This document shows positions 55,691 through 64,000 of a stretch of DNA of 64,000 bases, piece after piece. A program made the translations under genes and the position numbers. A model generated the notes under the pieces. The model was not told the origin of the DNA and ran no database searches. It saw only the letters and a program-made list of their open reading frames with translations. The number at the start of each line of letters is the position of its first letter. Position 1 is the first letter of the stretch. Origin of the DNA: an uncultured Maribacter sp. (GTDB taxonomy: Bacteria; Bacteroidota; Bacteroidia; Flavobacteriales; Flavobacteriaceae); assembly GCF_947496775.1 (NCBI RefSeq), contig NZ_CANMDU010000005.1, positions 186,001 through 250,000 on the forward strand. Reading direction: 5' to 3'.

Positions 55691-56697
55691 TACCACTTTA
55701 TTATTGCACTTCCCCAAGTAAAACCACTGCCAAAGGCCGCCAATACTACAAGGTCGCCTTCTTTTACTTTTCCTTGTTCCCATGCTTCCGTTAGCGCAAT
55801 AGGTATTGAAGCTGCTGTAGTATTACCATACTTCATAATATTATTAAACACCTGATTATCTGATAATTTAAACTTTTTCTGTATAAACTGAGAAATTCTA
55901 AGATTAGCCTGGTGCGGTACTAACATATCTATGTCAGTAGGTTCTAAATTATTCTTAGACAATCCTTCCATTATTACTTCACTAAAACGAACCACAGCAT
56001 TTTTAAACACAAATTGTCCATTCATAACTGGTAAATATGAAGCATCATCAGGATTATTATCTTCTATAATATCAGTAACCCATCTTTTTCCCATTCCCGG
56101 CGCAAGTAATGCCAGTTCTTCGGCATGCTGTCCTTCTGAATGTAAGTGCGTGGATAATATTCCTTTACTGGTATCTTCTTCTCTACTTAAAATAGCCGCC
56201 CCTGCTCCATCTCCGAATATTACGGAAACACTTCTACCACGGGTAGTCATATCTAACCCTCGGGAATGAACTTCCGAACCTATTACAAGTACATTTTTGT
56301 ACATACCGGTCTTAATATATTGATCAGCCACAGAAATTCCATATACAAATCCAGAACATTGATTTCTTATATCTATCGCCCCAACTGTTTTAATACCTAA
56401 ATCTCTTTGTACCAACACTCCCGGTCCTGGAAAATAATAATCGGGACTTAAAGTCGCAAAAACAATAAAATCAATATCATCCTTGTCTATTCCCGCTCTT
56501 TCAATAGCAATTTTAGCAGCTTTAACACCCATAGAAGTGGTTGTTTCTTCTTCCGAAGCTACATGTCTGCGCTCTTTTATGCCTGTCCTTTCTTGAATCC
56601 AAGCATCATTTGTATCCATTACTTCGGATAAATCATCATTGGTAACTACATTATCTGGGACATAATATCCTAATCCGGTAATTTTTGAATTGTACAT
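55690..56697 (-). CDS. fabH: 3-oxoacyl-ACP synthase III (FabH)
   Basis: 335 aa. FabH condenses acetyl-CoA with malonyl-ACP to start fatty-acid synthesis. The Cys-His-Asn triad is seen in DIRNQCSGFVYGISVADQYI (Cys), LVPHQANLRI (His) and KYGNTTAASIP (Asn). The start has the typical SKITGLGYYVPDNVVTNDDL. Branched-chain starter specificity is common in Bacteroidota but cannot be read here. No phospholipid or fatty-acid gene is adjacent. A second copy may exist elsewhere, since the family often occurs in several copies. Confidence 0.92.
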   Translation of the reverse strand: MYNSKITGLGYYVPDNVVTNDDLSEVMDTNDAWIQERTGIKERRHVASEEETTTSMGVKAAKIAIERAGIDKDDIDFIVFATLSPDYYFPGPGVLVQRDLGIKTVGAIDIRNQCSGFVYGISVADQYIKTGMYKNVLVIGSEVHSRGLDMTTRGRSVSVIFGDGAGAAILSREEDTSKGILSTHLHSEGQHAEELALLAPGMGKRWVTDIIEDNNPDDASYLPVMNGQFVFKNAVVRFSEVIMEGLSKNNLEPTDIDMLVPHQANLRISQFIQKKFKLSDNQVFNNIMKYGNTTAASIPIALTEAWEQGKVKEGDLVVLAAFGSGFTWGSAIIKW

Positions 56698-56890
56698 AAA
56701 ATGTATTAATTTAAAATATCTTGTAAAACAGGTTATCTAAAAAATTAGTGTGCAAGTTAAAAACATTTATTAACTATACAATCCTTCTAATATAGCCATT
56801 TTACCAATGATAGCCTAAAACAAATATCATTTCTCAAATGCCTTAAAGTTCTTTACTTAAGGCTAAATTTCTATCCCGATTTAACTTCAT

Positions 56891-56917
56891 ATGACAAAAA
56901 AGATGTCAGTTTGTCAT
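56891..56917 (+). promoter_or_regulatory. Inverted/direct repeats (ATGACAAA...TTTGTCAT) upstream of htpG
   Basis: ATGACAAA (56891-56898) and TTTGTCAT (56910-56917) form a perfect 8-bp dyad with an 11-base spacer. TGTCA also occurs at 56904-56908 and 56912-56916. It lies 65 bases before the htpG ATG and is a candidate heat-shock control site. Confidence 0.45.
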
Positions 56918-56981
56918 CGTTATTCAAAATGGTATTTTTTTTGACATTCAACTAGCGTTAATAATTAAACGAGATATAGAA

Positions 56982-58871
56982 ATGTCAAAAGGTAAAATTA
57001 ATGTTTCCGTAGAAAATATATTTCCACTTATAAAGAAGTTCTTATATAGTGATCACGAAATATTTTTACGCGAATTAATATCTAATGCAACAGATGCAAC
57101 TCTTAAGTTAAAGCACTTAACTTCTATTGGTGAAGCAAAAGTGGAGTACGGCAACCCTAGAATTGAAATAAAAGCCGATAAAGAAGGTAAAAAACTGCAT
57201 ATCATTGATCAAGGTCTTGGTATGACAGCTGAAGAGGTAGAGAAGTACATTAACCAAGTTGCTTTTTCTGGTGCAGAAGAATTTTTAAACAAGTATGAAG
57301 ATGGCGCTAAAGATACAGGTATCATAGGTCATTTTGGATTAGGTTTCTATTCTGCCTTTATGGTTGCAGATAAAGTAGAAATTATAACCAAAAGTTTTAA
57401 AGATGCTCCGGCTGCGCACTGGTCTTGTGATGGTTCTCCGAACTTTACCTTAGAAGAAGGTAAAAAAGAAGATCGCGGAACAGAAATAATATTACATATT
57501 GCTGATGATTCTACAGAATTTTTAGAAGATAGTAGAATTACCGAACTATTAAATAAGTATAACAAGTTTATGCCTATTCCAATAAAATTCGGAACTAAAA
57601 CAGAAACCTTACCCAAACCAGAAGGAGCTAAAGAAGAGGATGAAGCACCAACACAGGAGGTAGACAACATTATAAACAACCCTAACCCAGCTTGGACTAA
57701 ACAACCTGCGGATTTAAAGGAAGAAGATTATAAAGGTTTTTACAGAGAATTGTATCCTATGCAATTCGAAGAGCCTTTGTTTAATATTCACTTAAATGTT
57801 GATTATCCTTTTAACTTAACTGGTATTTTATATTTTCCTAAGTTAACGAATGATCTTAATACGCAGAAAGATAGAATTCAACTTTACCAGAACCAAGTAT
57901 TCGTTACTGATAATGTAGAAGGTATTGTACCAGAATTCTTAACTATGTTACGTGGTGTTATTGATTCTCCAGATATTCCATTAAATGTATCTAGATCTTA
58001 TTTACAAGCGGATGGTGCAGTTAAGAAAATCTCTTCCTATATCACAAGAAAAGTAGCAGATAAACTTTCTTCACTATTTAAAAATAGCAGAGAAGATTTT
58101 GAAGCAAAATGGAACGATATTAAGATAGTTATTGAGTACGGCATGCTTTCTGAAGATAAATTCTTTGAAAAAGCAGATAAGTTTGCACTCTACCCAACTG
58201 TAGATGGTTCTTTTTATACTTTTGAAGAACTACAAGAAAAATTAAAAGGCAACCAAACAGATAAGGACGACAAACTTGTTATTCTGTACGCATCTGACAA
58301 AGAAGCCCAACACAGTTATATTGAAGCAGCTAAAACTAAAGGATATGAAGTTCTTCTAATGGATTCTCCTATTATTGCACATTTAATGCAAAAATTGGAA
58401 GGTTCTAAAGAAAACATATCATTTACAAGAGTAGATGCTGACCATATAGATAACCTAATTAAAAAAGAGGAAAATCAAATTTCTAAACTTTCTGATGAAG
58501 AAAAAGAAACTCTTAAAACAGAATTAGAAAAAACTATCGAAAACAAAAGCTACACTATTCAACTAGAAGCTATGGATAGTAGTGCTTCTCCTTTTATAAT
58601 TACAGAGCCGGAGTTTATGCGTAGAATGAAAGAGATGCAACAAAGCGGCGGCGGCGGCGGTATGTTTGGAATGGATAATATGCCAGAAATGTACAATTTG
58701 GTTGTAAACACTAACCATGAATTGGTAGGTGAAATTCTAAACACAAAAACAGCTAAAAAGAAAGAACGCCTAATTAATCAATCTTTAGATTTGGCTAGAC
58801 TTTCTAAAGGACTTTTAAAAGGTGCCGAGTTAACCGAGTTTATAAAACGTAGTTATGATATGGTAAAATAA
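56982..58871 (+). CDS. htpG: Molecular chaperone HtpG (Hsp90)
   Basis: 629 aa, full length. The ATPase domain shows FLRELISNATDATLKL (Glu and Asn for ATP), DQGLGMTAEEVEKYINQ and GHFGLGFYSAFMVADKVEI. The middle domain has YFPKLTNDLNTQKDRIQLYQ and VPEFLTMLRGVIDSPDIPLN followed by VSRSYLQ. The C-terminal dimerisation domain is reached after a glycine run (SGGGGGMFGMDN). Hsp90 helps folding under stress. The N terminus is intact. The upstream dyad suggests stress regulation. An intrinsic terminator follows 20 bases downstream. Confidence 0.97.
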   Translation: MSKGKINVSVENIFPLIKKFLYSDHEIFLRELISNATDATLKLKHLTSIGEAKVEYGNPRIEIKADKEGKKLHIIDQGLGMTAEEVEKYINQVAFSGAEEFLNKYEDGAKDTGIIGHFGLGFYSAFMVADKVEIITKSFKDAPAAHWSCDGSPNFTLEEGKKEDRGTEIILHIADDSTEFLEDSRITELLNKYNKFMPIPIKFGTKTETLPKPEGAKEEDEAPTQEVDNIINNPNPAWTKQPADLKEEDYKGFYRELYPMQFEEPLFNIHLNVDYPFNLTGILYFPKLTNDLNTQKDRIQLYQNQVFVTDNVEGIVPEFLTMLRGVIDSPDIPLNVSRSYLQADGAVKKISSYITRKVADKLSSLFKNSREDFEAKWNDIKIVIEYGMLSEDKFFEKADKFALYPTVDGSFYTFEELQEKLKGNQTDKDDKLVILYASDKEAQHSYIEAAKTKGYEVLLMDSPIIAHLMQKLEGSKENISFTRVDADHIDNLIKKEENQISKLSDEEKETLKTELEKTIENKSYTIQLEAMDSSASPFIITEPEFMRRMKEMQQSGGGGGMFGMDNMPEMYNLVVNTNHELVGEILNTKTAKKKERLINQSLDLARLSKGLLKGAELTEFIKRSYDMVK

Positions 58872-58891
58872 CCAATTTCTGAACACATTTT

Positions 58892-58928
58892 AAGTCCGTT
58901 AGAAACACGTTTTTAACGGACTTTTTTT
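58892..58928 (+). terminator. Intrinsic terminator after htpG
   Basis: AAGTCCGTTA (58892-58901) and TAACGGACTT (58914-58923) form a 10-bp stem, followed by a T-run. Confidence 0.88.
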
Positions 58929-58939
58929 ATCTTTAATTT

Positions 58940-59572
58940 ATGAAAATTATATCTACCAATATTTCAAAACCCACTACTATAATTTGGAACGGTAAAGAAG
59001 AGCAAACTGGCATTTACAAATACCCCATTTCTAATTCTATTTATTTAGGAAAATCAGATGTATTAAAAGATACCGTTATTGACCGAATACACCACGGAGG
59101 CACAAACAAAGCTTGTTATATATTCTCTTCGGACAAATATGGTTATTGGAAAAATATGTACCCAAACTTGGAGTGGAATTGGGGAATGTTTGGTGAAAAC
59201 TTAACGGTACAAGGCTTAGATGAATCTGTATTAAGAATTGGTAGCATTTATAAAGTGGGAGAATGTTTGGTCCAGATAACCCAACCTAGGGAGCCTTGTT
59301 ATAAACTAGGAATCCGATTTGGAACTCAAAATATACTAAAGGAATTTATAGATCATGGCTTCCCAGGCACTTACATAAGAGTTTTAGAAGAGGGCGAAGT
59401 AAAAGTTGGTGATTCTTTCATTTTAACAGAAGAGTCTAAAAATATACTTACCGTGCAACAATTTTATCAATTGCTATATGCAAAAGAAAAGAATCTTGAT
59501 ATTATAAAAATTGCTATAGAAAATGATACCCTTCCTAAACGCAAAAAAGAAAAATTAAAAAAATACCTATAA
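58940..59572 (+). CDS. MOSC domain protein (YiiM-like)
   Basis: 210 aa. The MOSC core shows IDRIHHGGTNKACYIFSSDK near residue 50, WGMFGENLTVQGLDE near 81, and the conserved Cys in ITQPREPCYKLGIR near 120. YiiM-type proteins act on N-hydroxylated bases or other sulfur/molybdenum-linked substrates such as 6-hydroxylaminopurine. The Cys probably binds the metal-sulfur cofactor. It follows the htpG terminator and is transcribed on its own or with read-through. TATCTTTA just before the start resembles a -7 element with one mismatch. Confidence 0.88.
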   Translation: MKIISTNISKPTTIIWNGKEEQTGIYKYPISNSIYLGKSDVLKDTVIDRIHHGGTNKACYIFSSDKYGYWKNMYPNLEWNWGMFGENLTVQGLDESVLRIGSIYKVGECLVQITQPREPCYKLGIRFGTQNILKEFIDHGFPGTYIRVLEEGEVKVGDSFILTEESKNILTVQQFYQLLYAKEKNLDIIKIAIENDTLPKRKKEKLKKYL

Positions 59573-59576
59573 AAAA

Positions 59577-59596
59577 AGGGGGCTCTACAGCCCCCT
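59577..59596 (-). terminator. Intrinsic terminator of the secreted protein gene
   Basis: AGGGGGCT / AGCCCCCT, an 8-bp GC-rich stem with a CTAC loop. On the minus strand it is followed by a run of T (AAAAAA on plus at 59571-59576). It lies between the MOSC stop and the minus-strand gene end. Confidence 0.85.
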
Positions 59597-59614
59597 AAAT
59601 TAACTTAAACCAAC

Positions 59615-60199
59615 TTAATCAACTATTAAATTCTCTTTATAATTCTTTCCATTAACTGTAACGGAAACAACATATTCTCCTTTAAAAGCATCTGAAAAAT
59701 CAAATGACTTTTCTACTATTAATTTATCCATGATAGATTCATTAAAAACTACACGATTACTCTCATCGTTTACTGTAATCTTTACCTCTTGCTTATCTAG
59801 ATTTAATAAATTAAATGAAATATGATTCTCTACTTTTCTAAAAAAGGGTTTATTTACTTCTTTCTTATCTAGTATAATAACTTCATCCCCTTCTATTTTA
59901 ATAGAATACACAATGGATTTCATTTCATTTTCTGTTTCGAAATAATATATTCCACTATTTAAATTCTTTAAATTGAACTTTCTAGAATATAGCAACTTAG
60001 ATACACTTTCTGAATAAATAATATTATTCTGCGCATCTTTAAATTCAATAGATGTTGCTTTTGCAACATTTTCTAACTCTAGTACCAACATTTTAGCATC
60101 GCTGTAAGCTGTTAAAACTAATTTTGGTTCTTTTGCCATGCTTATTGCTGCAACAAACATAAAGGCAATTACAGTTGTCATTTTTAAAACTGCTTTCAT
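59615..60199 (-). CDS. Exported protein with two Ig-like beta repeats
   Basis: 194 aa with a signal peptide (MKAVLKMTTVIAFMFVAAIS, cleavage near MAKEP). The mature part seems to contain two similar beta-sandwich units of about 75 residues, each with a VLELENVAKAT/ISFNLLNLDKQE-type strand, an IIYSESVSK/VVFNESIMDK stretch and a FxLKNLNSGIYYFE/FDFSDAFKGEYVV ending. The latter resembles the strand pairs of surface and type IX-exported proteins, but no sorting domain is present. Divergent from the AraC regulator with a 227-base spacer; it is a candidate target of that regulator. Function unknown. Confidence 0.75.
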   Translation of the reverse strand: MKAVLKMTTVIAFMFVAAISMAKEPKLVLTAYSDAKMLVLELENVAKATSIEFKDAQNNIIYSESVSKLLYSRKFNLKNLNSGIYYFETENEMKSIVYSIKIEGDEVIILDKKEVNKPFFRKVENHISFNLLNLDKQEVKITVNDESNRVVFNESIMDKLIVEKSFDFSDAFKGEYVVSVTVNGKNYKENLIVD

Positions 60200-60314
60200 A
60201 ACATTTTGATTTTGTGATTAATAAATAAATTGATGAATAACGACAGTACAAACATACCCCACTTTTGAGGCAACAACTACATCTTACTTTTCTTATTTAT
60301 GTGCTATTTTACCC

Positions 60315-60372
60315 ACCCATAAGGTTAATTTATTGTTAAGGGGTAATATTCCATATATTATGGGTAATTTTG
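60315..60372 (+). promoter_or_regulatory. ACCCATAA/TTATGGGT repeats and -7 element between divergent genes
   Basis: ACCCATAA (60315-60322) and TTATGGGT (60358-60365) form an 8-bp dyad, GGGGTAAT lies at 60340-60347, and a smaller CCATA/TATGG dyad at 60351-60363. TAATTTTG (60365-60372) is an exact -7 element, 54 bases before the AraC-type gene. The repeats may be binding sites for that regulator. Confidence 0.45.
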
Positions 60373-60426
60373 TAAACATCCCTATATAAAAGGTTATTTA
60401 CTTTTATAGTATATAAATAGATTTAT

Positions 60427-61299
60427 ATGTTTACTCAGAAACCAGCATTTGAAGCAATAGAACCCGATTTTGGGCACTCTTTCACCTATCAAAAATTTGA
60501 TGAAAATAAACTTAATAAAAATATTGTTTGGCATTATCATCCGGAAATAGAGTTGGTATATGTTAATGGAGGTTCTGGAAAAAGACAAATTGGTAGTCAT
60601 GTTTCCTATTACTCTAATGGGGACCTTATTTTAATCGGAAGTAATTTACCGCACTGCGGACTTACCGATAATCTTACCGGTAATAAAAGTGAAACTGTAA
60701 TTCAGATGAAATTAGATTTTCTAGGAAGTGATTTTTTTAAAATTCCTGAAATGAAAAAAATTCAAGACCTTTTTGAAATAGCTAATAGTGGTATTGCTTT
60801 CTCTGGTAAAACAAAAAAAATCATAGGGGAAAAAATGGAAGTTTTAGAATATCAAACGGATTTTCAAAGACTACTCTCCATTTTAAACATTTTAAACAAT
60901 CTAGCAAACTCTCCAGATGGTAAATTACTAAATGCAGAAGGTTTTTCTTTGCAAACAGATATAAAAGATAATGATCGAATTAATATAGTTTTTAACTATG
61001 TAAAAAATAATTTTAAAGAGGACATCCCCTTAAATCAAATTGCAGATATGGTAAGTATGACTGTCCCTTCTTTTTGCAGATATTTTAAAAAAATAACCAA
61101 TAAGACTTTTACGCAATTTGTAAATGAATATAGGTTAGTACATGCTTCTAAATTATTAGCGGAAAAACCTCTGAGCATTACAGAAGTATGCTTCGAATGT
61201 GGTTTTAATAATTTCTCCCATTTTAACAAATCTTTTAAGGCCTTTACGGGACAAAATCCATCAGAATACAGAAATCAATTAAAAACAATATTACATTAA
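60427..61299 (+). CDS. AraC-family transcriptional regulator with cupin domain
   Basis: 290 aa. The N-terminal half is a cupin-like sensor (WHYHPEIELVYVNGGSGKRQ, GDLILIGSNLPHCGL). The C-terminal AraC domain (about 190-287) carries two helix-turn-helix motifs: IPLNQIADMVSMTVPSFCRY and ITEVCFECGFNNFSHFNKSF, ending FTGQNPSEYRNQ. It likely responds to a sugar or similar ligand and activates a nearby promoter. The divergent secreted-protein gene and the repeats in between are candidate targets. An intrinsic terminator follows. Confidence 0.93.
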   Translation: MFTQKPAFEAIEPDFGHSFTYQKFDENKLNKNIVWHYHPEIELVYVNGGSGKRQIGSHVSYYSNGDLILIGSNLPHCGLTDNLTGNKSETVIQMKLDFLGSDFFKIPEMKKIQDLFEIANSGIAFSGKTKKIIGEKMEVLEYQTDFQRLLSILNILNNLANSPDGKLLNAEGFSLQTDIKDNDRINIVFNYVKNNFKEDIPLNQIADMVSMTVPSFCRYFKKITNKTFTQFVNEYRLVHASKLLAEKPLSITEVCFECGFNNFSHFNKSFKAFTGQNPSEYRNQLKTILH

Positions 61300-61307
61300 A
61301 ACAAAAA

Positions 61308-61336
61308 AAAATCGGCTGTGGTCCCGATTTTTTTTA
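61308..61336 (+). terminator. Intrinsic terminator after the AraC-type gene
   Basis: AAAATCGG (61308-61315) pairs with CCGATTTT (61324-61331) around an 8-base loop and is followed by a T-run. Confidence 0.88.
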
Positions 61337-61443
61337 TACCTATTTTTTAAAATTACACACTATCTTTAATAGGCCGGTAAACGCTATTAATTTCCTCATG
61401 TGTTACGTATTACTTTAAGTAAATCAAACCTTGTGCCAAACTT

Positions 61444-62214
61444 TTAAAATATAGTATTCAAGACCTTTGCCAAACGCAAACCACCTACCTGTAATTGGTT
61501 TTCTACAGTTCCCCACCATTTATAACTATAGCCGTACCAAAGTTTCTCTCCTACTTTTACAGAAGAATAAATTTCATTTGCAACATCTTGCGATTCTTCT
61601 ACCCAATCATAAATGGTTCCTTCTTGCAATTTCTTTCTCTGCTCTTTATTTAATTTTGGTAAAGATTCGGATAACTCTGTATAACTCATTCCATTATTCT
61701 CTATTAAATGAGAATCCCATACTTTATGTAAATTAGTTCCTTTATTAAACCAATGCACCTGAAAATCGTTACCACCCTTATCTTCTAATCTTCCTACATG
61801 CATTGGCTGGTGTAAATCCCCTATTAAATGTATGAGCATTTTTAAATAAAAAGCTCTATCATCCTTACTATTTTTTGTATCCTTAACGATATTAATGCAT
61901 TTTTCTATGCCAATAATTATATCTCCATATTTACTTGGTTCAACATCCGTATATTTTTTATCCGCAGGAAAATTTACATAATGCCATGCACTAAACTTTT
62001 TATATCGCTTATCGGCTTTTATTTCATCTCCAAAATTAGAAACAGATGCCAAACTTTGATTGTCTAACAATTTATTAATTTCCCTTTTTGCTTTTCTAGA
62101 TAAATATTCTTGCGCTACCTGGCCTACAACCCTATGTCCTTTTTTAGACCAAAACATAGCATTTCCAAAAGAAAATTGTATAATAAAAAAGAATAGGATC
62201 GTAATTTTTTTCAT
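61444..62214 (-). CDS. S1/P1-type zinc nuclease
   Basis: 256 aa with a signal peptide ending near GNAM, so it is exported. S1/P1 nucleases use three zinc ions to cut single-stranded nucleic acid or 3'-nucleotides. Zinc ligands are seen in MFWSKKGHRVVGQ (mature N-terminal Trp and His), SAWHYVNFP, LIGDLHQPMHVG (His, Asp, His) and GGNDFQVHWFNKGTNLHKVWD. It probably degrades external nucleic acid for phosphate. It is divergent from the DUF5916 gene, with a dyad between them. Confidence 0.93.
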   Translation of the reverse strand: MKKITILFFFIIQFSFGNAMFWSKKGHRVVGQVAQEYLSRKAKREINKLLDNQSLASVSNFGDEIKADKRYKKFSAWHYVNFPADKKYTDVEPSKYGDIIIGIEKCINIVKDTKNSKDDRAFYLKMLIHLIGDLHQPMHVGRLEDKGGNDFQVHWFNKGTNLHKVWDSHLIENNGMSYTELSESLPKLNKEQRKKLQEGTIYDWVEESQDVANEIYSSVKVGEKLWYGYSYKWWGTVENQLQVGGLRLAKVLNTIF

Positions 62215-62294
62215 AACTAAATACTTTACGCTACAATTAGAATTTAATCGCCAAAAGGCTTATCTCCAAATAAAAATGAATGTGGTATTAATAC

Positions 62295-62337
62295 GTAATA
62301 ACTTTTCTGAGATAGTTTACTCAAAAGTAGTTATTAC
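62295..62337. repeat. Long interrupted dyad between S1/P1 nuclease and DUF5916 genes
   Basis: GTAATAACT (62295-62303) and AGTTATTAC (62329-62337) are perfect 9-bp arms. Between them a partial TTTTCTGAG...CTCAAAAG pairing extends the hairpin. It lies in the divergent promoter region and may be an operator. Confidence 0.5.
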
Positions 62338-62434
62338 TATATTAATTATAAAGTAAGGCCATAGATTTAACACCTCCTATTTACATACCTATACAAGCCT
62401 CTATAAATGAAGTGCTTTTTTGGTTTAAAAATCC

Positions 62435-62442
62435 TAAATTTG
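62435..62442 (+). promoter_or_regulatory. Putative -7 promoter element of the DUF5916 gene
   Basis: TAAATTTG, an exact TAnnTTTG match, ends 21 bases before the ATG at 62464. Confidence 0.5.
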
Positions 62443-62463
62443 ATACGACTAATTAAATTTAAA

Positions 62464-64000
62464 ATGACAAAATACCTTGCCATTGTTTCGCTTATTTTTA
62501 TAAGCCAAAGGGCTTTTTCTCAATCCAAATCCTTCACTGTTAAACACATTTCAGAACCAATAATTGCAGATGGCATATTAGACGAGCCCATCTGGAAAGT
62601 AGCCGAAGGAGCTACTGAATTCTGGGAATATTTCCCTATAGACTCTATACAAGCCAGACAACAATCTAATATTAAAATGGTATACGACGATGTGTACTTA
62701 TATGTAGGAATAAAAATAAATACTGCCGGAAAAAACTATAGAATACAAAGTTTAAAACGAGATTTTAGAGCAGGAAATAGTGATAATATAACCCTATTAT
62801 TCGATACTTTTAATGACAGTAATAATGCCTTTATATTTGGATCTAATCCTTATGGTGTTCGTAGAGAAGGTTTATTATCGGGAGGAGGAAGAGGTAACGG
62901 TGCTTTTAATATGTCTTGGGATGCCAAATGGGTAGGCGATTCTAAAATATATGATAACTATTATACATCAGAATTTAAAATACCACTTACATCCTTCAAA
63001 TTTAAAGAAGGGGAAACAAAATGGCGTTTTAACAGCTATAGGTTTGATACACAGTCTAATGAAACAAGTACTTGGGTAAATATACCTCAAAACCAAACCA
63101 TATTCGATTTAGGATATATGGGCACCATGATTTTTGAAAAACCTTTAGGAAAATCTAGAACTCCGTTAGCCATTATACCTTATATAAACACTATATCTCA
63201 AAAAGATTTTGAAACCAACGACAAAATAAATAATATAAAATTTGGAGGAGATGCCAAAATAGCGATAGGTAATAGTATGAATCTAGATATTACTGTAAAT
63301 CCAGATTTTTCTCAGGTAGAAGTAGATGATCAGGTTACCAATCTTACCCGGTTTGAAGTTTCTCTACCAGAAAAAAGACAGTTTTTTATAGACAATAGCG
63401 ATTTATTTTCGAGCTTTGGTGGCCGTAGAGATGCAAATCCTTTTTTTTCGAGGAGAATTGGTATTGCAAAGGACACGGCTGATAATTCTATAGAAAATAA
63501 AATAATTGGTGGCCTCCGACTAAGCGGAAAGCTGAACAAAAACCTTAGGCTAGGTTTTATGAATTTGCAAACAGAAGAAGATATTGCAAACGAAATACCT
63601 TCAAACAATAACGCTATGCTTGCGCTTCAGCAAAGAGTGTTCTCTAGATCAAACATTGGATTATTTCTTATAAATAGAGAATCTATTAAAAATTATGACT
63701 TCCTATCCAAAGAAGACCGCTATAATAGAGTTATAGGTATAGATTACAATATGGTATCTGCAGACAATACCTGGTCAGGTAAATATTATATACACAAGTC
63801 TTTTGAACCTAATACCCAAGGAAAAGACCTTTCTATAGGTGCTTCATTACAATACAATTCTAAAAACTACAATATTTTCACCGATTGGGTATCGATTGGC
63901 GATAATTTTACTTCCGATTTAGGATTTATTCGAAGAGAAGATATTGTAAAAGGAGTTCTTGGGATGGAGCGGATTTTTTGGCCCAATAAAGGAAAAATAC
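62464..64000 (+). CDS. DUF5916 exported protein, N-terminal part (gene continues beyond window)
   Basis: 512 codons are visible before the right edge. It begins with a signal peptide (MTKYLAIVSLIFISQRAFSQ). A CBM9-like beta-sandwich (about 25-210) follows, with ISEPIIADGILDEPIWKVAE and DDVYLYVGIKIN, then the DUF5916 barrel-like part with NLDITVNPDFSQVEVDDQVT and RFEVSLPEKRQFFIDNSDLF, the hallmark of the family. These outer-membrane proteins are widespread in Bacteroidota, with unknown function, sometimes near carbohydrate genes. Only the first part is available. Confidence 0.9.
   Translation, partial: MTKYLAIVSLIFISQRAFSQSKSFTVKHISEPIIADGILDEPIWKVAEGATEFWEYFPIDSIQARQQSNIKMVYDDVYLYVGIKINTAGKNYRIQSLKRDFRAGNSDNITLLFDTFNDSNNAFIFGSNPYGVRREGLLSGGGRGNGAFNMSWDAKWVGDSKIYDNYYTSEFKIPLTSFKFKEGETKWRFNSYRFDTQSNETSTWVNIPQNQTIFDLGYMGTMIFEKPLGKSRTPLAIIPYINTISQKDFETNDKINNIKFGGDAKIAIGNSMNLDITVNPDFSQVEVDDQVTNLTRFEVSLPEKRQFFIDNSDLFSSFGGRRDANPFFSRRIGIAKDTADNSIENKIIGGLRLSGKLNKNLRLGFMNLQTEEDIANEIPSNNNAMLALQQRVFSRSNIGLFLINRESIKNYDFLSKEDRYNRVIGIDYNMVSADNTWSGKYYIHKSFEPNTQGKDLSIGASLQYNSKNYNIFTDWVSIGDNFTSDLGFIRREDIVKGVLGMERIFWPNKGKI

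Overview
The window is an AT-rich stretch of a Bacteroidota chromosome, almost certainly from the family Flavobacteriaceae. I infer this from the gene families (DUF6428 arsenic-cluster protein, SusC-like/OMP_b-brl_3 receptor, LysM plus receptor-ligand protein next to guaA, DUF5916, BshC, LytTR systems with TPR sensors) and the gene order rpmB-rpmG-DUF4295-ftsY. The promoters agree: the Bacteroidota -7 element TAnnTTTG sits shortly upstream of many starts, and Shine-Dalgarno sequences are not evident. I cannot fix the genus. No tRNA, rRNA, CRISPR array, insertion sequence or prophage was seen. Most of the window is ordinary core genome.

Layout: 0.4-6.3 kb carries a type II NADH dehydrogenase, an ECF sigma factor with a four-helix membrane partner, a PlsC acyltransferase, a CoA-type Nudix hydrolase, a lipoprotein cyclophilin and a TRIC-type channel. 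6.4-8.1 kb is a small VOC / WYL-regulator / MepB locus. 8.1-10.7 kb is an arsenic operon (ArsR, DUF6428, LMW-phosphatase-type arsenate reductase, ACR3 pump) with a repeated palindromic operator. 10.9-20.7 kb holds a GAF histidine kinase, a nitronate monooxygenase-like protein, mnmA, a four-domain fasciclin lipoprotein, yidC, pyrG and a DUF3820 protein. 20.8-24.8 kb has a Tat-type TIM-barrel isomerase, a small lipoprotein gene broken by an amber codon, and a LytTR two-component system. 25.0-26.6 kb is an unrecognised run of three small envelope genes followed by a hairpin-rich convergent spacer.

26.6-36.3 kb, mainly on the minus strand, carries DUF922, OsmC, the LysM protein and guaA, then a PLP decarboxylase, a shortened GT39-like transferase and bshC. 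36.5-47.2 kb has an M14 peptidase, rimO, a serine hydrolase, ftsY, the small ribosomal genes, cinA, an Hpt protein, an FAH-family hydrolase and a DEDDh exonuclease. 47.5-64 kb has a beta-helix lipoprotein, a 2-oxoacid dehydrogenase E2, recR, a sodium symporter, a TonB-type receptor, fabH, htpG, a MOSC protein, an AraC regulator, an S1/P1 nuclease and the start of a DUF5916 protein.

No complete, clearly new multi-gene system is evident. The best leads are the three-gene envelope cassette with its structured spacer, the amber-interrupted lipoprotein, the cysteine-pair tails of the arsenic proteins, two intrinsic-terminator hairpins lying between divergent genes where no gene ends, and possible leaderless promoters.
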